Shown: positions 1 to 7,212 of the stretch, in pieces
How positions within the stretch are numbered: position 1 is the first letter of the stretch
How the letters are laid out: each line of letters opens with the position of its first letter
NCBI GenBank assembly: GCA_023460515.1
Contig: JAEWPS010000045.1
Coordinates: forward strand, 62,001 to 126,000
Reading direction: 5' to 3'
DNA length: 64,000 nucleotides
DNA from: Bacillota bacterium
GTDB taxonomy: Bacteria; Bacillota; Clostridia; TANB77; CAG-465
Position numbers and translations under genes: made by a program
The notes under the pieces: model-generated
Databases searched by the model: none
What the model saw: only the letters and a program-made list of their open reading frames with translations
Told to the model about the DNA's origin: nothing

Positions 1-26
1 ATTAAATATTAAGTACAAGTTGAAAG

Positions 27-56
27 TCAAAATAATACAAAATTTGCATATACATT
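27..56 (+). promoter_or_regulatory. possible sigma-E-type promoter of sigK
   Basis: TATACATT at 49-56 matches 7 of 8 positions of the sigma-E -10 consensus CATACAHT. TCAAAAT at 27-33 is a weaker -35 match with a 15-nt spacer. sigK is sigma-E dependent in model spore formers, which makes the match plausible. The AT-rich context means chance matches are likely. Confidence 0.3.
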
Positions 57-81
57 TAATATATATTTATGGAGGTAGTTT

Positions 82-774
82 ATGTTATTTTCTTTTCTTG
101 GTAATATTTTATCTTATATATTTTGTTTATTTGGATATATAAAATCTGAAAATTTATATCCAGAACCACTTAGTAAGTCTGAAGAGGAATACTATTTGAA
201 AAGGTATTTTGAAGGGGATAAAGAGGCAAAAAACACGTTAATAGAACATAATTTAAGATTAGTAGTACATATAGCAAAAAAATATTCTAATAAGGAACAA
301 GATATAGAAGAATTTACATCGATAGGAACAATAGGACTTATAAAAGCAATTAATAGTTTTAAAGAGGATAAGGGTTTTAAAATAAGTACATATGCTTCTA
401 AATGTATAGATAATGAGATACTTATGCACATTCGAGCAACAAAAAAAAATCAAGCAGAAATTTCTATGAACAGTATAATAGGGACAGATAAAGATGGAAA
501 TGATATGGAACTTTTAGATACTTTAGAAATTGTTGAAAAAGACCCAATAGATACAATATATAACAAAGTTATAACTGATCAAATGATTCAGTATATAAAC
601 ACAAAGCTTCCAAAAAGGGAAAGGGAAATAATGACGATGAGGTATGGATTAGATAAGAAAATACCAAAAACTCAGCAAGAAGTTGCAGATATATTAGGTA
701 TTTCTAGATCATATGTATCAAGAATAGAAACAAAAGTACAAAAAAAATTAAGTAGTATACTATTAGAAGAGTAA
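82..774 (+). CDS. sigK: RNA polymerase sporulation sigma factor SigK
   Basis: Late mother-cell sigma factor that directs coat, surface-layer and cortex-maturation genes. The protein is 230 residues, the usual SigK length. It begins with a hydrophobic stretch (residues 1-20), like the pro-sequence that is clipped to activate SigK. After it come the family motif PLSKSEEEYYL (about 30-40), region 2 with NLRLVVHIAKKYS and IGTIGLIKA, and a region 4 helix-turn-helix (QQEVADILGISRSYVSRIE, about 197-215). Region 2.4-3 reads MHIRATKK, which favours SigK over SigE. A GGAGGT site at 71-76 fixes the ATG. The gene is uninterrupted, so no skin-type element splits it. Three sigma-K-like promoters occur 33 kb downstream in the same window. 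Confidence 0.93.
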   Translation: MLFSFLGNILSYIFCLFGYIKSENLYPEPLSKSEEEYYLKRYFEGDKEAKNTLIEHNLRLVVHIAKKYSNKEQDIEEFTSIGTIGLIKAINSFKEDKGFKISTYASKCIDNEILMHIRATKKNQAEISMNSIIGTDKDGNDMELLDTLEIVEKDPIDTIYNKVITDQMIQYINTKLPKREREIMTMRYGLDKKIPKTQQEVADILGISRSYVSRIETKVQKKLSSILLEE

Positions 775-784
775 AAATAAATTA

Positions 785-813
785 TTGACAAAAATTTATT
801 TCTGTTATATAAT
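785..813 (+). promoter_or_regulatory. sigma-A promoter
   Basis: TTGACA (785-790) and TATAAT (808-813) are separated by 17 nt, a near-perfect vegetative promoter. It lies between sigK and the unknown gene at 918. A second TATAAT lies at 860-865, but its nearest TTGACA (847-852) is too close to pair with it. Confidence 0.75.
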
Positions 814-917
814 ATTTTTAAAAGAAGTTATAAGTTGTAATAACAATTGACATATGTGATATAATAGTAACATATACAATTTAAACTTTAAAAATAATTT
901 TGAAGGAGTGTATAATT

Positions 918-1520
918 ATGATGAAAAAGGTATTACTTGAGGAAGTTCGGATAGGTATTCTAGACAATAATGGGGTGTTTAGAATGTGTCCACTAATCAA
1001 TAATTTGCAAACCCTTTGTAAGGGTCAACAATCTAAAAAGGATTTTGATTCAAAAGTCAATTTATACAAGATTACAGATAACAAAGACGATATATTAGTA
1101 AATCTAATTACGCCTGATGGAAAAGAATATATTATTCAATCTTTTTCAGATGAGTATATAGAGTATTTGTGTCAACTTTATTTTAGTTTAACAGAGTTTA
1201 TATATTCATGTAAGAGAAATAAGTTTTCTGGTGGATGTACAATTTCTGATCTCAGCATAATAACAAACACATTTGGAAATGAAACTTTATTTGTTCCAAT
1301 TGTAGGACTAAAATTACTTGGATACGGTAACGTCTCTGGGCATAAATATCTACAAGGAATAGGCAAAACATCTAAAATTACGAACGTTGATTTTGATAAT
1401 TCCGTTTTAAAGAGCAAAAGAAGTATATATAATATTCTATCCTTGTCTAATGAATACAAAAAATATCTTGAAAATATAATTTCAGATTTGGAGTTAGTCT
1501 TAAAGAGATATTCGAAATAA
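918..1520 (+). CDS. hypothetical protein, 200 aa
   Basis: I do not recognise this family. A strong AAGGAGTG site at 903-910 supports the ATG at 918 (or the next codon) rather than an upstream TTG at 900. The protein is soluble, mixed alpha/beta, with no signal peptide or membrane segment. It carries scattered cysteines (residues about 20, 35 and 97-110), a central segment around KFSGGCTISDLS, and a charged C-terminal helix. It is a single-gene unit with its own promoter (785-813) and a strong terminator (1530-1559). Convergence with no neighbour and good codon spacing make it a real gene; function unknown. Confidence 0.75.
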   Translation: MMKKVLLEEVRIGILDNNGVFRMCPLINNLQTLCKGQQSKKDFDSKVNLYKITDNKDDILVNLITPDGKEYIIQSFSDEYIEYLCQLYFSLTEFIYSCKRNKFSGGCTISDLSIITNTFGNETLFVPIVGLKLLGYGNVSGHKYLQGIGKTSKITNVDFDNSVLKSKRSIYNILSLSNEYKKYLENIISDLELVLKRYSK

Positions 1521-1529
1521 AAATTATAA

Positions 1530-1559
1530 AGGCGCAATTTAAATTTGCGTCTTTTTTTT
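1530..1559 (+). terminator. rho-independent terminator
   Basis: The arms around GACGCAAATTT pair across 1531-1551 and are followed by a run of eight T. It ends the gene at 918-1520. Confidence 0.75.
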
Positions 1560-1591
1560 ATATTTTTAAAAAAAATACAAATAATAAAAAC

Positions 1592-1933
1592 ATGATATAT
1601 TTAATTGGATTAATTGCAGGTTTTGCAAATGGACTTTTTGCAAGCGGTGCGGGGCAAATTTTAGTTTTTTATTTAGTTTTTATTTTGAAAATTGATACAC
1701 ATATAGGAAGATCAGTAAGCATAGCTGTTTTAAGTATTACTTCTATATTTAGTATATTTGGACTTCAAAGTGTAGCAAATCTTGAGCTAAAAAAAACAAT
1801 TCTACTTATAATAATATCTGGGATATGTGGAATAATAGGTAGTAAGATTATGCATAAAATTGATTCTAAAATACTTAATTTAGTTTCCGGAATGTTAGTT
1901 GTATCTTTATCAATATATGGATTGTGTAGGTAA
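1592..1933 (+). CDS. TauE/SafE (TSUP) family permease, half-size subunit A
   Basis: Short polytopic membrane protein of 113 residues with about four transmembrane helices. The opening GLIAGFANGLFASGAGQI is the glycine-rich first helix of the TauE/SafE (sulfite exporter/TSUP) family. Full-length members are about 250 residues with two such halves; here the second half is the next gene, six nucleotides downstream. The pair probably forms one transporter for an unknown, probably sulfur- or organic-anion-type substrate. No clear ribosome binding site or promoter precedes the ATG, which lies only 32 nt after a terminator, so the start or expression mode is uncertain. Confidence 0.75.
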   Translation: MIYLIGLIAGFANGLFASGAGQILVFYLVFILKIDTHIGRSVSIAVLSITSIFSIFGLQSVANLELKKTILLIIISGICGIIGSKIMHKIDSKILNLVSGMLVVSLSIYGLCR

Positions 1934-1939
1934 ATTATT

Positions 1940-2311
1940 ATGATGTTTGTTATAATTAGTATACTTGCAGCTGTTGTAGCTGGTAGTGGTGTTGGAGGAG
2001 GAAGTATATTTATGCTTCTTATGACAACTTTTAACTTATTAGATTATAAAACAACTATGGTATATAACTTAATAATGTTTATTATTGTTGGTATAACTGC
2101 AACTGTTACTAATATTAAAGCTAAAAAATTTGATAAAAAAATATTTTTTAAGGTTATTATTTTTTGCTTAATTGGTAGTTATATAGGAGTACACTTTGCT
2201 AAGATTATTAACGAACAAGATTTGAAAAAATATTTTAATATTTTTGTGTTAATAATTGGAATATATGAAATAATTACAAGTTTGATTTCTTTTAAAAAGG
2301 GAAAAATATAA
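1940..2311 (+). CDS. TauE/SafE (TSUP) family permease, half-size subunit B
   Basis: Second half-size permease, 123 residues, about four transmembrane helices. The N-terminal motif VVAGSGVGGGSIFML is the repeated TSUP glycine-rich helix. It follows subunit A after six nucleotides, so the two are surely co-translated. The reading frames differ (1592 is in frame 2, 1940 also in frame 2 modulo 3, but a TAA separates them), so this is a gene pair split by a stop codon. It ends in a lysine-rich tail. Substrate not predictable. Confidence 0.75.
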   Translation: MMFVIISILAAVVAGSGVGGGSIFMLLMTTFNLLDYKTTMVYNLIMFIIVGITATVTNIKAKKFDKKIFFKVIIFCLIGSYIGVHFAKIINEQDLKKYFNIFVLIIGIYEIITSLISFKKGKI

Positions 2312-2334
2312 TTAATGAAAGGAGATGTTTTGCT

Positions 2335-2472
2335 ATGGGTTTTGTTAAAGGTATTGTCACAGGAGTGATGGTTGGAGCTGCTTTAGGAGCAATGAATAGT
2401 GACAGTGTAATGGGAGCGATGAGAAAAGGCAAAAAAGAAATGAGAAGATTTAGAAGAAGATTCGCTAGATAG
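2335..2472 (+). CDS. small glycine-zipper, arginine-tailed protein (45 aa)
   Basis: A 45-residue ORF with a strong AAAGGAGATG site at 2318-2327. The first half is a small hydrophobic glycine/alanine helix (KGIVTGVMVGAALGAM) and the second half is strongly basic (MRKGKKEMRRFRRRF). This resembles the short YtxH-like membrane proteins common in Clostridia, but it is too short for a sure family call. It follows the permease pair by 23 nt and is closed by a strong terminator, so it is the last gene of that unit. Confidence 0.65.
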   Translation: MGFVKGIVTGVMVGAALGAMNSDSVMGAMRKGKKEMRRFRRRFAR

Positions 2473-2474
2473 TT

Positions 2475-2514
2475 AAAAAGAGTGACAATATTACTAATAT
2501 TGCCACTCTTTTTT
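2475..2514 (+). terminator. rho-independent terminator
   Basis: AAAAAGAGTG-CAATATT pairs with AATATTG-CACTCTTTTT with one mismatch, followed by T residues. Confidence 0.85.
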
Positions 2515-2577
2515 GATTAAATGCTTTTTTATGCTTTTATATGTGTTTTTTTACTTTTTTTAAAAATTTGCTTGCTA

Positions 2578-2606
2578 TTTACATAAAAATATAGTAAAAT
2601 TATATT
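2578..2606 (+). promoter_or_regulatory. sigma-A promoter of the pilin/TadZ unit
   Basis: TTTACA (2578-2583) and TATATT (2601-2606) with a 17-nt spacer, upstream of the gene at 2640. Confidence 0.55.
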
Positions 2607-2639
2607 GTATAAATTAAATAAGAGAATGAGGGAATTATT

Positions 2640-2963
2640 ATGGTATATAAAAAAATTACAACAGTTTCAATAGCAATTGCAATAATTGCAACATTAGTAT
2701 CAAATTTTGTATTTGCTGCTGATTTTACGAGCAATGATAAAATATATGATTCAGTACTTGATATACTTATATTTATTCAAAAGTATTCGTGGCCTGTTGT
2801 TACAATAGTATTTATTTACGCGCTATATGAATTTTATCTTATAGGTTCTGAAATGTTAGAACACAAATTTATGGGACAAAGGTTGATTGTAGGAATTGCA
2901 ATATTTATGGCAGTTGTACAATGTTTACCACTTATATATGCATTTATAACTTTAGCTGGTTAG
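2640..2963 (+). CDS. VirB2/TrbC-like pilin candidate
   Basis: Small secreted membrane protein of 107 residues. A signal peptide (residues about 1-26, ending FVFAA) is followed by a short polar segment and two hydrophobic helices (about 49-68 and 82-106) around a basic loop. That is the topology of VirB2/TrbC pilins of type IV secretion systems. Two larger proteins of the same design occur at 53729 and 54157. It starts a unit with a TadZ-like ATPase (14 nt downstream) and a degenerate GGDEF protein. There is no prepilin-peptidase motif. The pilin role is inferred from topology and neighbours. Confidence 0.55.
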   Translation: MVYKKITTVSIAIAIIATLVSNFVFAADFTSNDKIYDSVLDILIFIQKYSWPVVTIVFIYALYEFYLIGSEMLEHKFMGQRLIVGIAIFMAVVQCLPLIYAFITLAG

Positions 2964-2976
2964 GGGGCAACGATAT

Positions 2977-4743
2977 ATGAAAATATTATTTGGTATAAAT
3001 AATGATGATACTGTAAAAGGTATCGCTAGTTTTTATGAAGAAAGATTTAAAGAAAAAATAGAATATAAAAATGTATACTATTTTAAACAGTTTATTCAAG
3101 AATTACAAACAGGTCAATATGAAAGAGCTGTTGTACTTGAAGAATTAGAAAAATTTCCTACTAATAATTATGCTCAGATAGATGATTATTTATTTACAAA
3201 TATAGATAATATAACAGATGTTTATGATGCTAAAAAATTGGTATACATTGCCTCAGATAGAAGAAGACTAGGCGATGAATTTTTATCTAAATTGTTTAAT
3301 CTAGGTGTATATACTGTACTTACTGGACAAGATAGAACTAAAGGAAAAGTTTGTGATCGTATAAATGCTCCATACACTAAAAAAGATATAAAAAAATACT
3401 ATGAGGAAAATTCTGGGCAAAGTGTATATAAAAGTGTTCAAGTTTCTGAAATCGAACTTCAAAGAATTGTTTCATATTATAAAAACTTAAATGGAGTAGC
3501 AGATAAATATAATGAAATATTTGATAGAGTAGCGACTCAGTACACAAATGAACAGATGAAAATAATAGTTAGATTTTTACCACCAGATGTAAAGCAATAT
3601 CTTTCTTTTAATAATGAAAAATATAAACAAATAATAAATATGCCTGATGTTGTAACTTCACAAGCAGCTCAAAATGAAGTAGCTGCAAATCAACAACAAA
3701 TTATTGATCAAACTCAAAATTCTGATGTGATTGAAATAAAAAAAGAACCAGAAATAATTGAAAGAATTGTTGTTAAAGAAGTAAATCATGCGGCACCTGT
3801 AGTTACAGAAGTTGTTGAAAAAGAAGTATATCAATCTGTATACGAAGTACCAACAGATTATAAAAAAGTTGTTTGTTTTATTGGTGCTCCAAAATGTGGG
3901 ACTACATTTTGTATAAATGCAATAGCTACATCGCTTGCAAGAAGTAAAATAAAAACGGCAATTGTTGATATGACTAGAAAAAGAGATTCATATACTATAT
4001 ATACTTATGATAATGAAGGTAAAAGAGCCATTGCTGCAGAAAGTTTAAAATATGCTTCTAATGGATTTAACGAACCTTTAATATATGAAAAGTTAAGTGT
4101 ATATACAGCAATGCCTGGTGAAGATAGAAAAATATATAATGCAAGTAGAGTAATTGAAACTGTTATGCAAAACAATAATGTTGTTTTAATAGATGCGGAT
4201 TTTACAACACCTACAGATTATTTTAGATTATGCCAAGAAGTATATGTAGTTCAAGATATGGATATATTAAATATAAACCAAATTACGCTATTTTTAAGAG
4301 AACTTAAAAATAGGGGTGTACCTATGAGTAAGATAAGAGTGATAATAAATAAACATGTTAAGTGCGCTCTTACTGCAAAAGATATATTAGATGGTATAGC
4401 AACATATACTAGTTATGATCTTAAGATGTATGATGAATTATTTATCTCTGGTAATATACCATATTTTATATTACCTTTTAATGAAGAAAATTATAGAAAA
4501 TATATTGAAATGGTATTTAAATATTCAAACTTATTTTCTACATTTACAGAAGAATTTAAAATAAGTTTAAATAAACTAATAAATTCAATATATCCTATAG
4601 GAAATTCATATGATAAATATCAAGCGTCAGTACATAAAAGAAATAAAAAATCTAGTGTTTCAGGATTTTTTAAAACAAAAAAAATAAATGAAAGCTATTT
4701 TTCAAATGATAATGATTCTGGATTTGAAAAAGAAATAAAATAA
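2977..4743 (+). CDS. TadZ/CpaE-like atypical ParA/MinD ATPase
   Basis: 588-residue protein. Residues 1-150 form a receiver-like domain without obvious catalytic motifs. Residues 150-290 are helical and Gln/Glu-rich. Residues 295-530 form a ParA/MinD fold starting VVCFIGAPKCGTT. The P-loop reads GAPKCGTT at 303-310, with Thr where the nucleotide-binding Lys normally sits. Such a lysine-less P-loop is known for TadZ proteins, which help place pilus machines at the cell pole. VVLIDADF (about 404-411) is the Walker-B-like strand. A basic tail ends the protein. It lies between a pilin-like gene and a degenerate GGDEF gene, so a role in assembling or positioning a secretion or pilus apparatus is likely. 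ATP hydrolysis is doubtful. Confidence 0.7.
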   Translation: MKILFGINNDDTVKGIASFYEERFKEKIEYKNVYYFKQFIQELQTGQYERAVVLEELEKFPTNNYAQIDDYLFTNIDNITDVYDAKKLVYIASDRRRLGDEFLSKLFNLGVYTVLTGQDRTKGKVCDRINAPYTKKDIKKYYEENSGQSVYKSVQVSEIELQRIVSYYKNLNGVADKYNEIFDRVATQYTNEQMKIIVRFLPPDVKQYLSFNNEKYKQIINMPDVVTSQAAQNEVAANQQQIIDQTQNSDVIEIKKEPEIIERIVVKEVNHAAPVVTEVVEKEVYQSVYEVPTDYKKVVCFIGAPKCGTTFCINAIATSLARSKIKTAIVDMTRKRDSYTIYTYDNEGKRAIAAESLKYASNGFNEPLIYEKLSVYTAMPGEDRKIYNASRVIETVMQNNNVVLIDADFTTPTDYFRLCQEVYVVQDMDILNINQITLFLRELKNRGVPMSKIRVIINKHVKCALTAKDILDGIATYTSYDLKMYDELFISGNIPYFILPFNEENYRKYIEMVFKYSNLFSTFTEEFKISLNKLINSIYPIGNSYDKYQASVHKRNKKSSVSGFFKTKKINESYFSNDNDSGFEKEIK

Positions 4744-4768
4744 CTAAGGAAAAAAGGAGAAGAATAGG

Positions 4769-5842
4769 ATGACAGGTTTATTAATTATTGTAATTATATT
4801 AATTATAATTATAGGTGCACTTTCAATGATGCTTGTAATTAAAAACAAACAGATTGGTTACTATACTATAGTATCTAAAAATTTATCTGCTATGAGAGTT
4901 ATACAGAGTATGTTTGAAATTATGGGCGCTAATATACCGGCTGAAAATAAAGTAAACGAGTTAAACAAGGTAATATTAGATACATATGAACCTAAATATT
5001 CTTCTATTGTTTCTTTTGATGGTTCAAATCATGAAATAAAAGCAACAAATGTAGATAAAAGTTATATAGAGAGTATTGCTAAAATAGGTGATGAAAATGA
5101 TTTTAGAGGTAATGCTTATAAAAATGTATCTAAATATATAACTACATCTTCAGATAAAACACTTAGATATAAATCCGCGATTGAAAGAAATATAAAATCT
5201 TGTATGTTCTCGCCTATATATCATGGAAGCACTTACTTAGGCTTTTGGATATTAGAGGATGAAACAGAAAATGCATTTGATAGCATATCAAAATCTGAAC
5301 TTTCAAAATTAAAAAATAATATGGGTGTATTCTTAGAAAATACATTATATCAAAATATTATTGAGGCCGCTCAAAATACAGATAAACAAACAGGATTTTA
5401 TAATAATTTATTTCTTTATTCAAAAGCAAGGCAAAAACTTTTAGAAAATGAAAATAATTCAATAGTACTTTTATGTTTTAATAATTTAGCGGAGGTTAAT
5501 AGTGAATACGATAGAAATGTCGGAAATGCAGTTCTTGCTAAGGCTGTAAATATAATAAGGGAACTTGTGAGTAGTGAGACAATGTGTATAAGATATAGTG
5601 GAGCAAGAATAATACTTTTAATGCCTAATTCTACTGCTGAAACTGTTCATGCAACAGTTGAAAGAATGCTAGCAAGAATAAAGAGTGATGCTGTAGAAAA
5701 TATAAACAATAAGTTTGTTTCATTAAACACACAAATATTAATTCATACTTTTAAAAAGCAGAATAATATTGAAAGAGAAGTACAAAAAATGGTATCATAT
5801 ATAGACGGTATGAGAGAAACAGATACTATAAAAATAATATAG
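4769..5842 (+). CDS. membrane-anchored GAF plus degenerate GGDEF protein
   Basis: 357-residue protein. One N-terminal transmembrane helix (residues 3-25) is followed by a GAF-like region (about 40-190) and a GGDEF-fold domain (about 205-355). The entry motif KQTGFYNNLFLYSKA matches the family DxLTGLYNRR. The catalytic GGDEF loop reads RYSGARIILLMP, so both catalytic acidic residues are missing and no cyclic-di-GMP synthesis is expected. It probably works as a sensor or scaffold. It follows the TadZ-like gene by 25 nt and precedes ireB by 31 nt, all in one direction with no terminator between, suggesting one transcript. Confidence 0.75.
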   Translation: MTGLLIIVIILIIIIGALSMMLVIKNKQIGYYTIVSKNLSAMRVIQSMFEIMGANIPAENKVNELNKVILDTYEPKYSSIVSFDGSNHEIKATNVDKSYIESIAKIGDENDFRGNAYKNVSKYITTSSDKTLRYKSAIERNIKSCMFSPIYHGSTYLGFWILEDETENAFDSISKSELSKLKNNMGVFLENTLYQNIIEAAQNTDKQTGFYNNLFLYSKARQKLLENENNSIVLLCFNNLAEVNSEYDRNVGNAVLAKAVNIIRELVSSETMCIRYSGARIILLMPNSTAETVHATVERMLARIKSDAVENINNKFVSLNTQILIHTFKKQNNIEREVQKMVSYIDGMRETDTIKII

Positions 5843-5873
5843 TAAATATAATATAAAGTAGGAGGTAATTTAA

Positions 5874-6119
5874 ATGGATCAACACACAACGGTATTCGTA
5901 CCACAAAAGGAAGAATCAAAAAGAGTAAAAGAGATAATGGATGAAGTAGTATTGGCTTTGAAAGATAAGGGATATGAACCAGTAAGCCAAATAATTGGTT
6001 ATATTTTATCTGGAGATCCTACATACATAACTTCGCATAAAGATGCTAGAGCACTTATTTGTAAGATTGAAAGAGACGATTTATTAGAAGAAATGATAAA
6101 GAAATACTTAGATGTGTAA
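5874..6119 (+). CDS. ireB: IreB family regulatory phosphoprotein
   Basis: 81 residues, the usual length of the IreB/UPF0297 family. The signature region is GYEPVSQIIGYILSGDPTYI (residues 34-53), followed by a TSHKDARALI helix. In enterococci IreB is phosphorylated on N-terminal threonines by the IreK PASTA kinase and influences cell-envelope stress resistance. Thr4 and Thr5 here are candidate sites. An AGGAGGT site precedes the ATG. ruvX starts 3 nt after its stop. In many Bacillota alaS lies directly upstream; here a pilin/TadZ/GGDEF unit takes that place. Confidence 0.93.
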   Translation: MDQHTTVFVPQKEESKRVKEIMDEVVLALKDKGYEPVSQIIGYILSGDPTYITSHKDARALICKIERDDLLEEMIKKYLDV

Positions 6120-6122
6120 AAT

Positions 6123-6539
6123 ATGAAGAGAATATTAGGTATTGATTATGGAGATGTAAGAGTAGGACTCGCAATTACAGATGGGTTAGGTATCACTGCT
6201 CAAGGAATGGATACTTTAGTGATTAATGGTGATGATAAATTATTTATATCTTCAATCCATAATATAATAAAAGAATATGATGTTTCAGATATAGTAATTG
6301 GTTATCCTAAAAATATGAATGGTACACTCTCTAAAAAAACTGAAAAAGTGGATAGTTTAATACCTGAGTTAGAAAATTTAGGTGTTAATGTTCATAAAAT
6401 TGATGAAAGACTAACAACTGTAAGTAGTTATAAAACTATGAGGGAATTAGGAATTTCTCAAAAGAATAAAAATAAAGTTGCGGATAAATTATCTGCAATA
6501 TATATACTTGAAGGCTTTTTGAATAGAAAAAATTATTAA
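6123..6539 (+). CDS. ruvX: Holliday junction resolvase RuvX (YqgF)
   Basis: 138-residue RNase H-fold nuclease-like protein involved in recombination or rRNA processing. The first strand carries the acidic residue in LGIDYGDVRVGLAITD (Asp8). IDERLTT (about 100-106) and the final NKVADKLSAIYIL helix, with its Asp near 120, complete the active site. The ireB-ruvX-DUF1292 order is the conserved Bacillota arrangement. It starts 3 nt after ireB. Confidence 0.94.
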   Translation: MKRILGIDYGDVRVGLAITDGLGITAQGMDTLVINGDDKLFISSIHNIIKEYDVSDIVIGYPKNMNGTLSKKTEKVDSLIPELENLGVNVHKIDERLTTVSSYKTMRELGISQKNKNKVADKLSAIYILEGFLNRKNY

Positions 6540-6758
6540 AAACGGATACGAATATTATATAAAACTAATATAATAAGATTAAGTTAAATAGAAAAATAAA
6601 GTAAGTAAGGTAAGGGATTTTTTTACTTTACTTTTCTTTTGAAAAATTGAAAAAATTTAATATTAAATTAGCAAAAAAGTACTTTTTTAAAGAAAAGTAT
6701 TGAAAGTTCGAAAAAATAGTGTATAATAGATGTATGGAAAATATGGAGGTAAGTTATA
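6540..6758 (+). promoter_or_regulatory. intergenic region with a promoter and weak hairpins
   Basis: Between ruvX and the DUF1292 gene. AAAGTAA around 6598-6604 can pair with TTACTTT near 6624-6630, a weak terminator-like element with T-rich flanks. A second inverted pair, AGTACTTTT/AAAAGTATT, lies near 6679-6701. A clear sigma-A promoter follows: TTGAAA (6700-6705), 16 nt, TATAAT (6722-6727). Confidence 0.6.
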
Positions 6759-7121
6759 ATGAAAGAAAATGAAGAAGAATTAGAAACTGGTGCAGGATGT
6801 GCTTCAGGATGTGCAGGTTGTAGTGGATGTCACGATGACGGAGAAGAAGATTATGAACCTACAATTACTTTAGTAGATGAAGAAGGCAAAGAATCTAAAT
6901 TTGAAATATTAGACGTAATAGTATTAGAAAACGAAAAACAATATTTAGTAGTAACTGAAGCTGGAAAAGAAGATAGTGAAGCTGAAGCTGTTATACTAGA
7001 AATAAAAGAAGAAAATGGCGAAGAGATTTACGATACAGTAACAGACGAAGCTATAGCAGATGAAGTATTTAATACATATATATCTCAATTTGACGAAGAA
7101 GAAGACGAAGATAAAGAATAA
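6759..7121 (+). CDS. DUF1292 (YrzB-like) acidic protein with Cys cluster
   Basis: 120 residues, strongly acidic. Residues about 32-110 match the DUF1292 pattern (ITLVDEEGKESKFEILDVI, then EKQYLVV). This family usually follows ruvX in Bacillota; its function is unknown. The N-terminal extension holds four cysteines in CASGCAGCSGC (14-24) just before a His-Asp-Asp stretch, a metal- or cluster-binding possibility that is not part of the core domain. It has its own promoter and a strong terminator, and an ATGGAGGT site upstream. Confidence 0.85.
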   Translation: MKENEEELETGAGCASGCAGCSGCHDDGEEDYEPTITLVDEEGKESKFEILDVIVLENEKQYLVVTEAGKEDSEAEAVILEIKEENGEEIYDTVTDEAIADEVFNTYISQFDEEEDEDKE

Positions 7122-7138
7122 TTGTTAATAATATTTAG

Positions 7139-7178
7139 GATGGGTATTTACTTTTAATAGTAAGTATCTATCTTTTTT
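7139..7178 (+). terminator. rho-independent terminator
   Basis: A 14-bp stem with G-U pairs (GATGGGTATTTACT with AGTAAGTATCTATC) followed by six T. Confidence 0.8.
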
Positions 7179-7212
7179 ATGTAAAATATGATATAATATA
7201 TTCGGTGATAAA

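Noticed and set aside
82..774. SigE instead of SigK
   Set aside because: The block PLSKSEEEYYL and MHIRATKK match SigK better, and the short hydrophobic pro-sequence fits SigK.
847..865. Second promoter TTGACA...TATAAT before the gene at 918
   Set aside because: The boxes are only 7 nt apart; the pair at 785-813 is the credible one.
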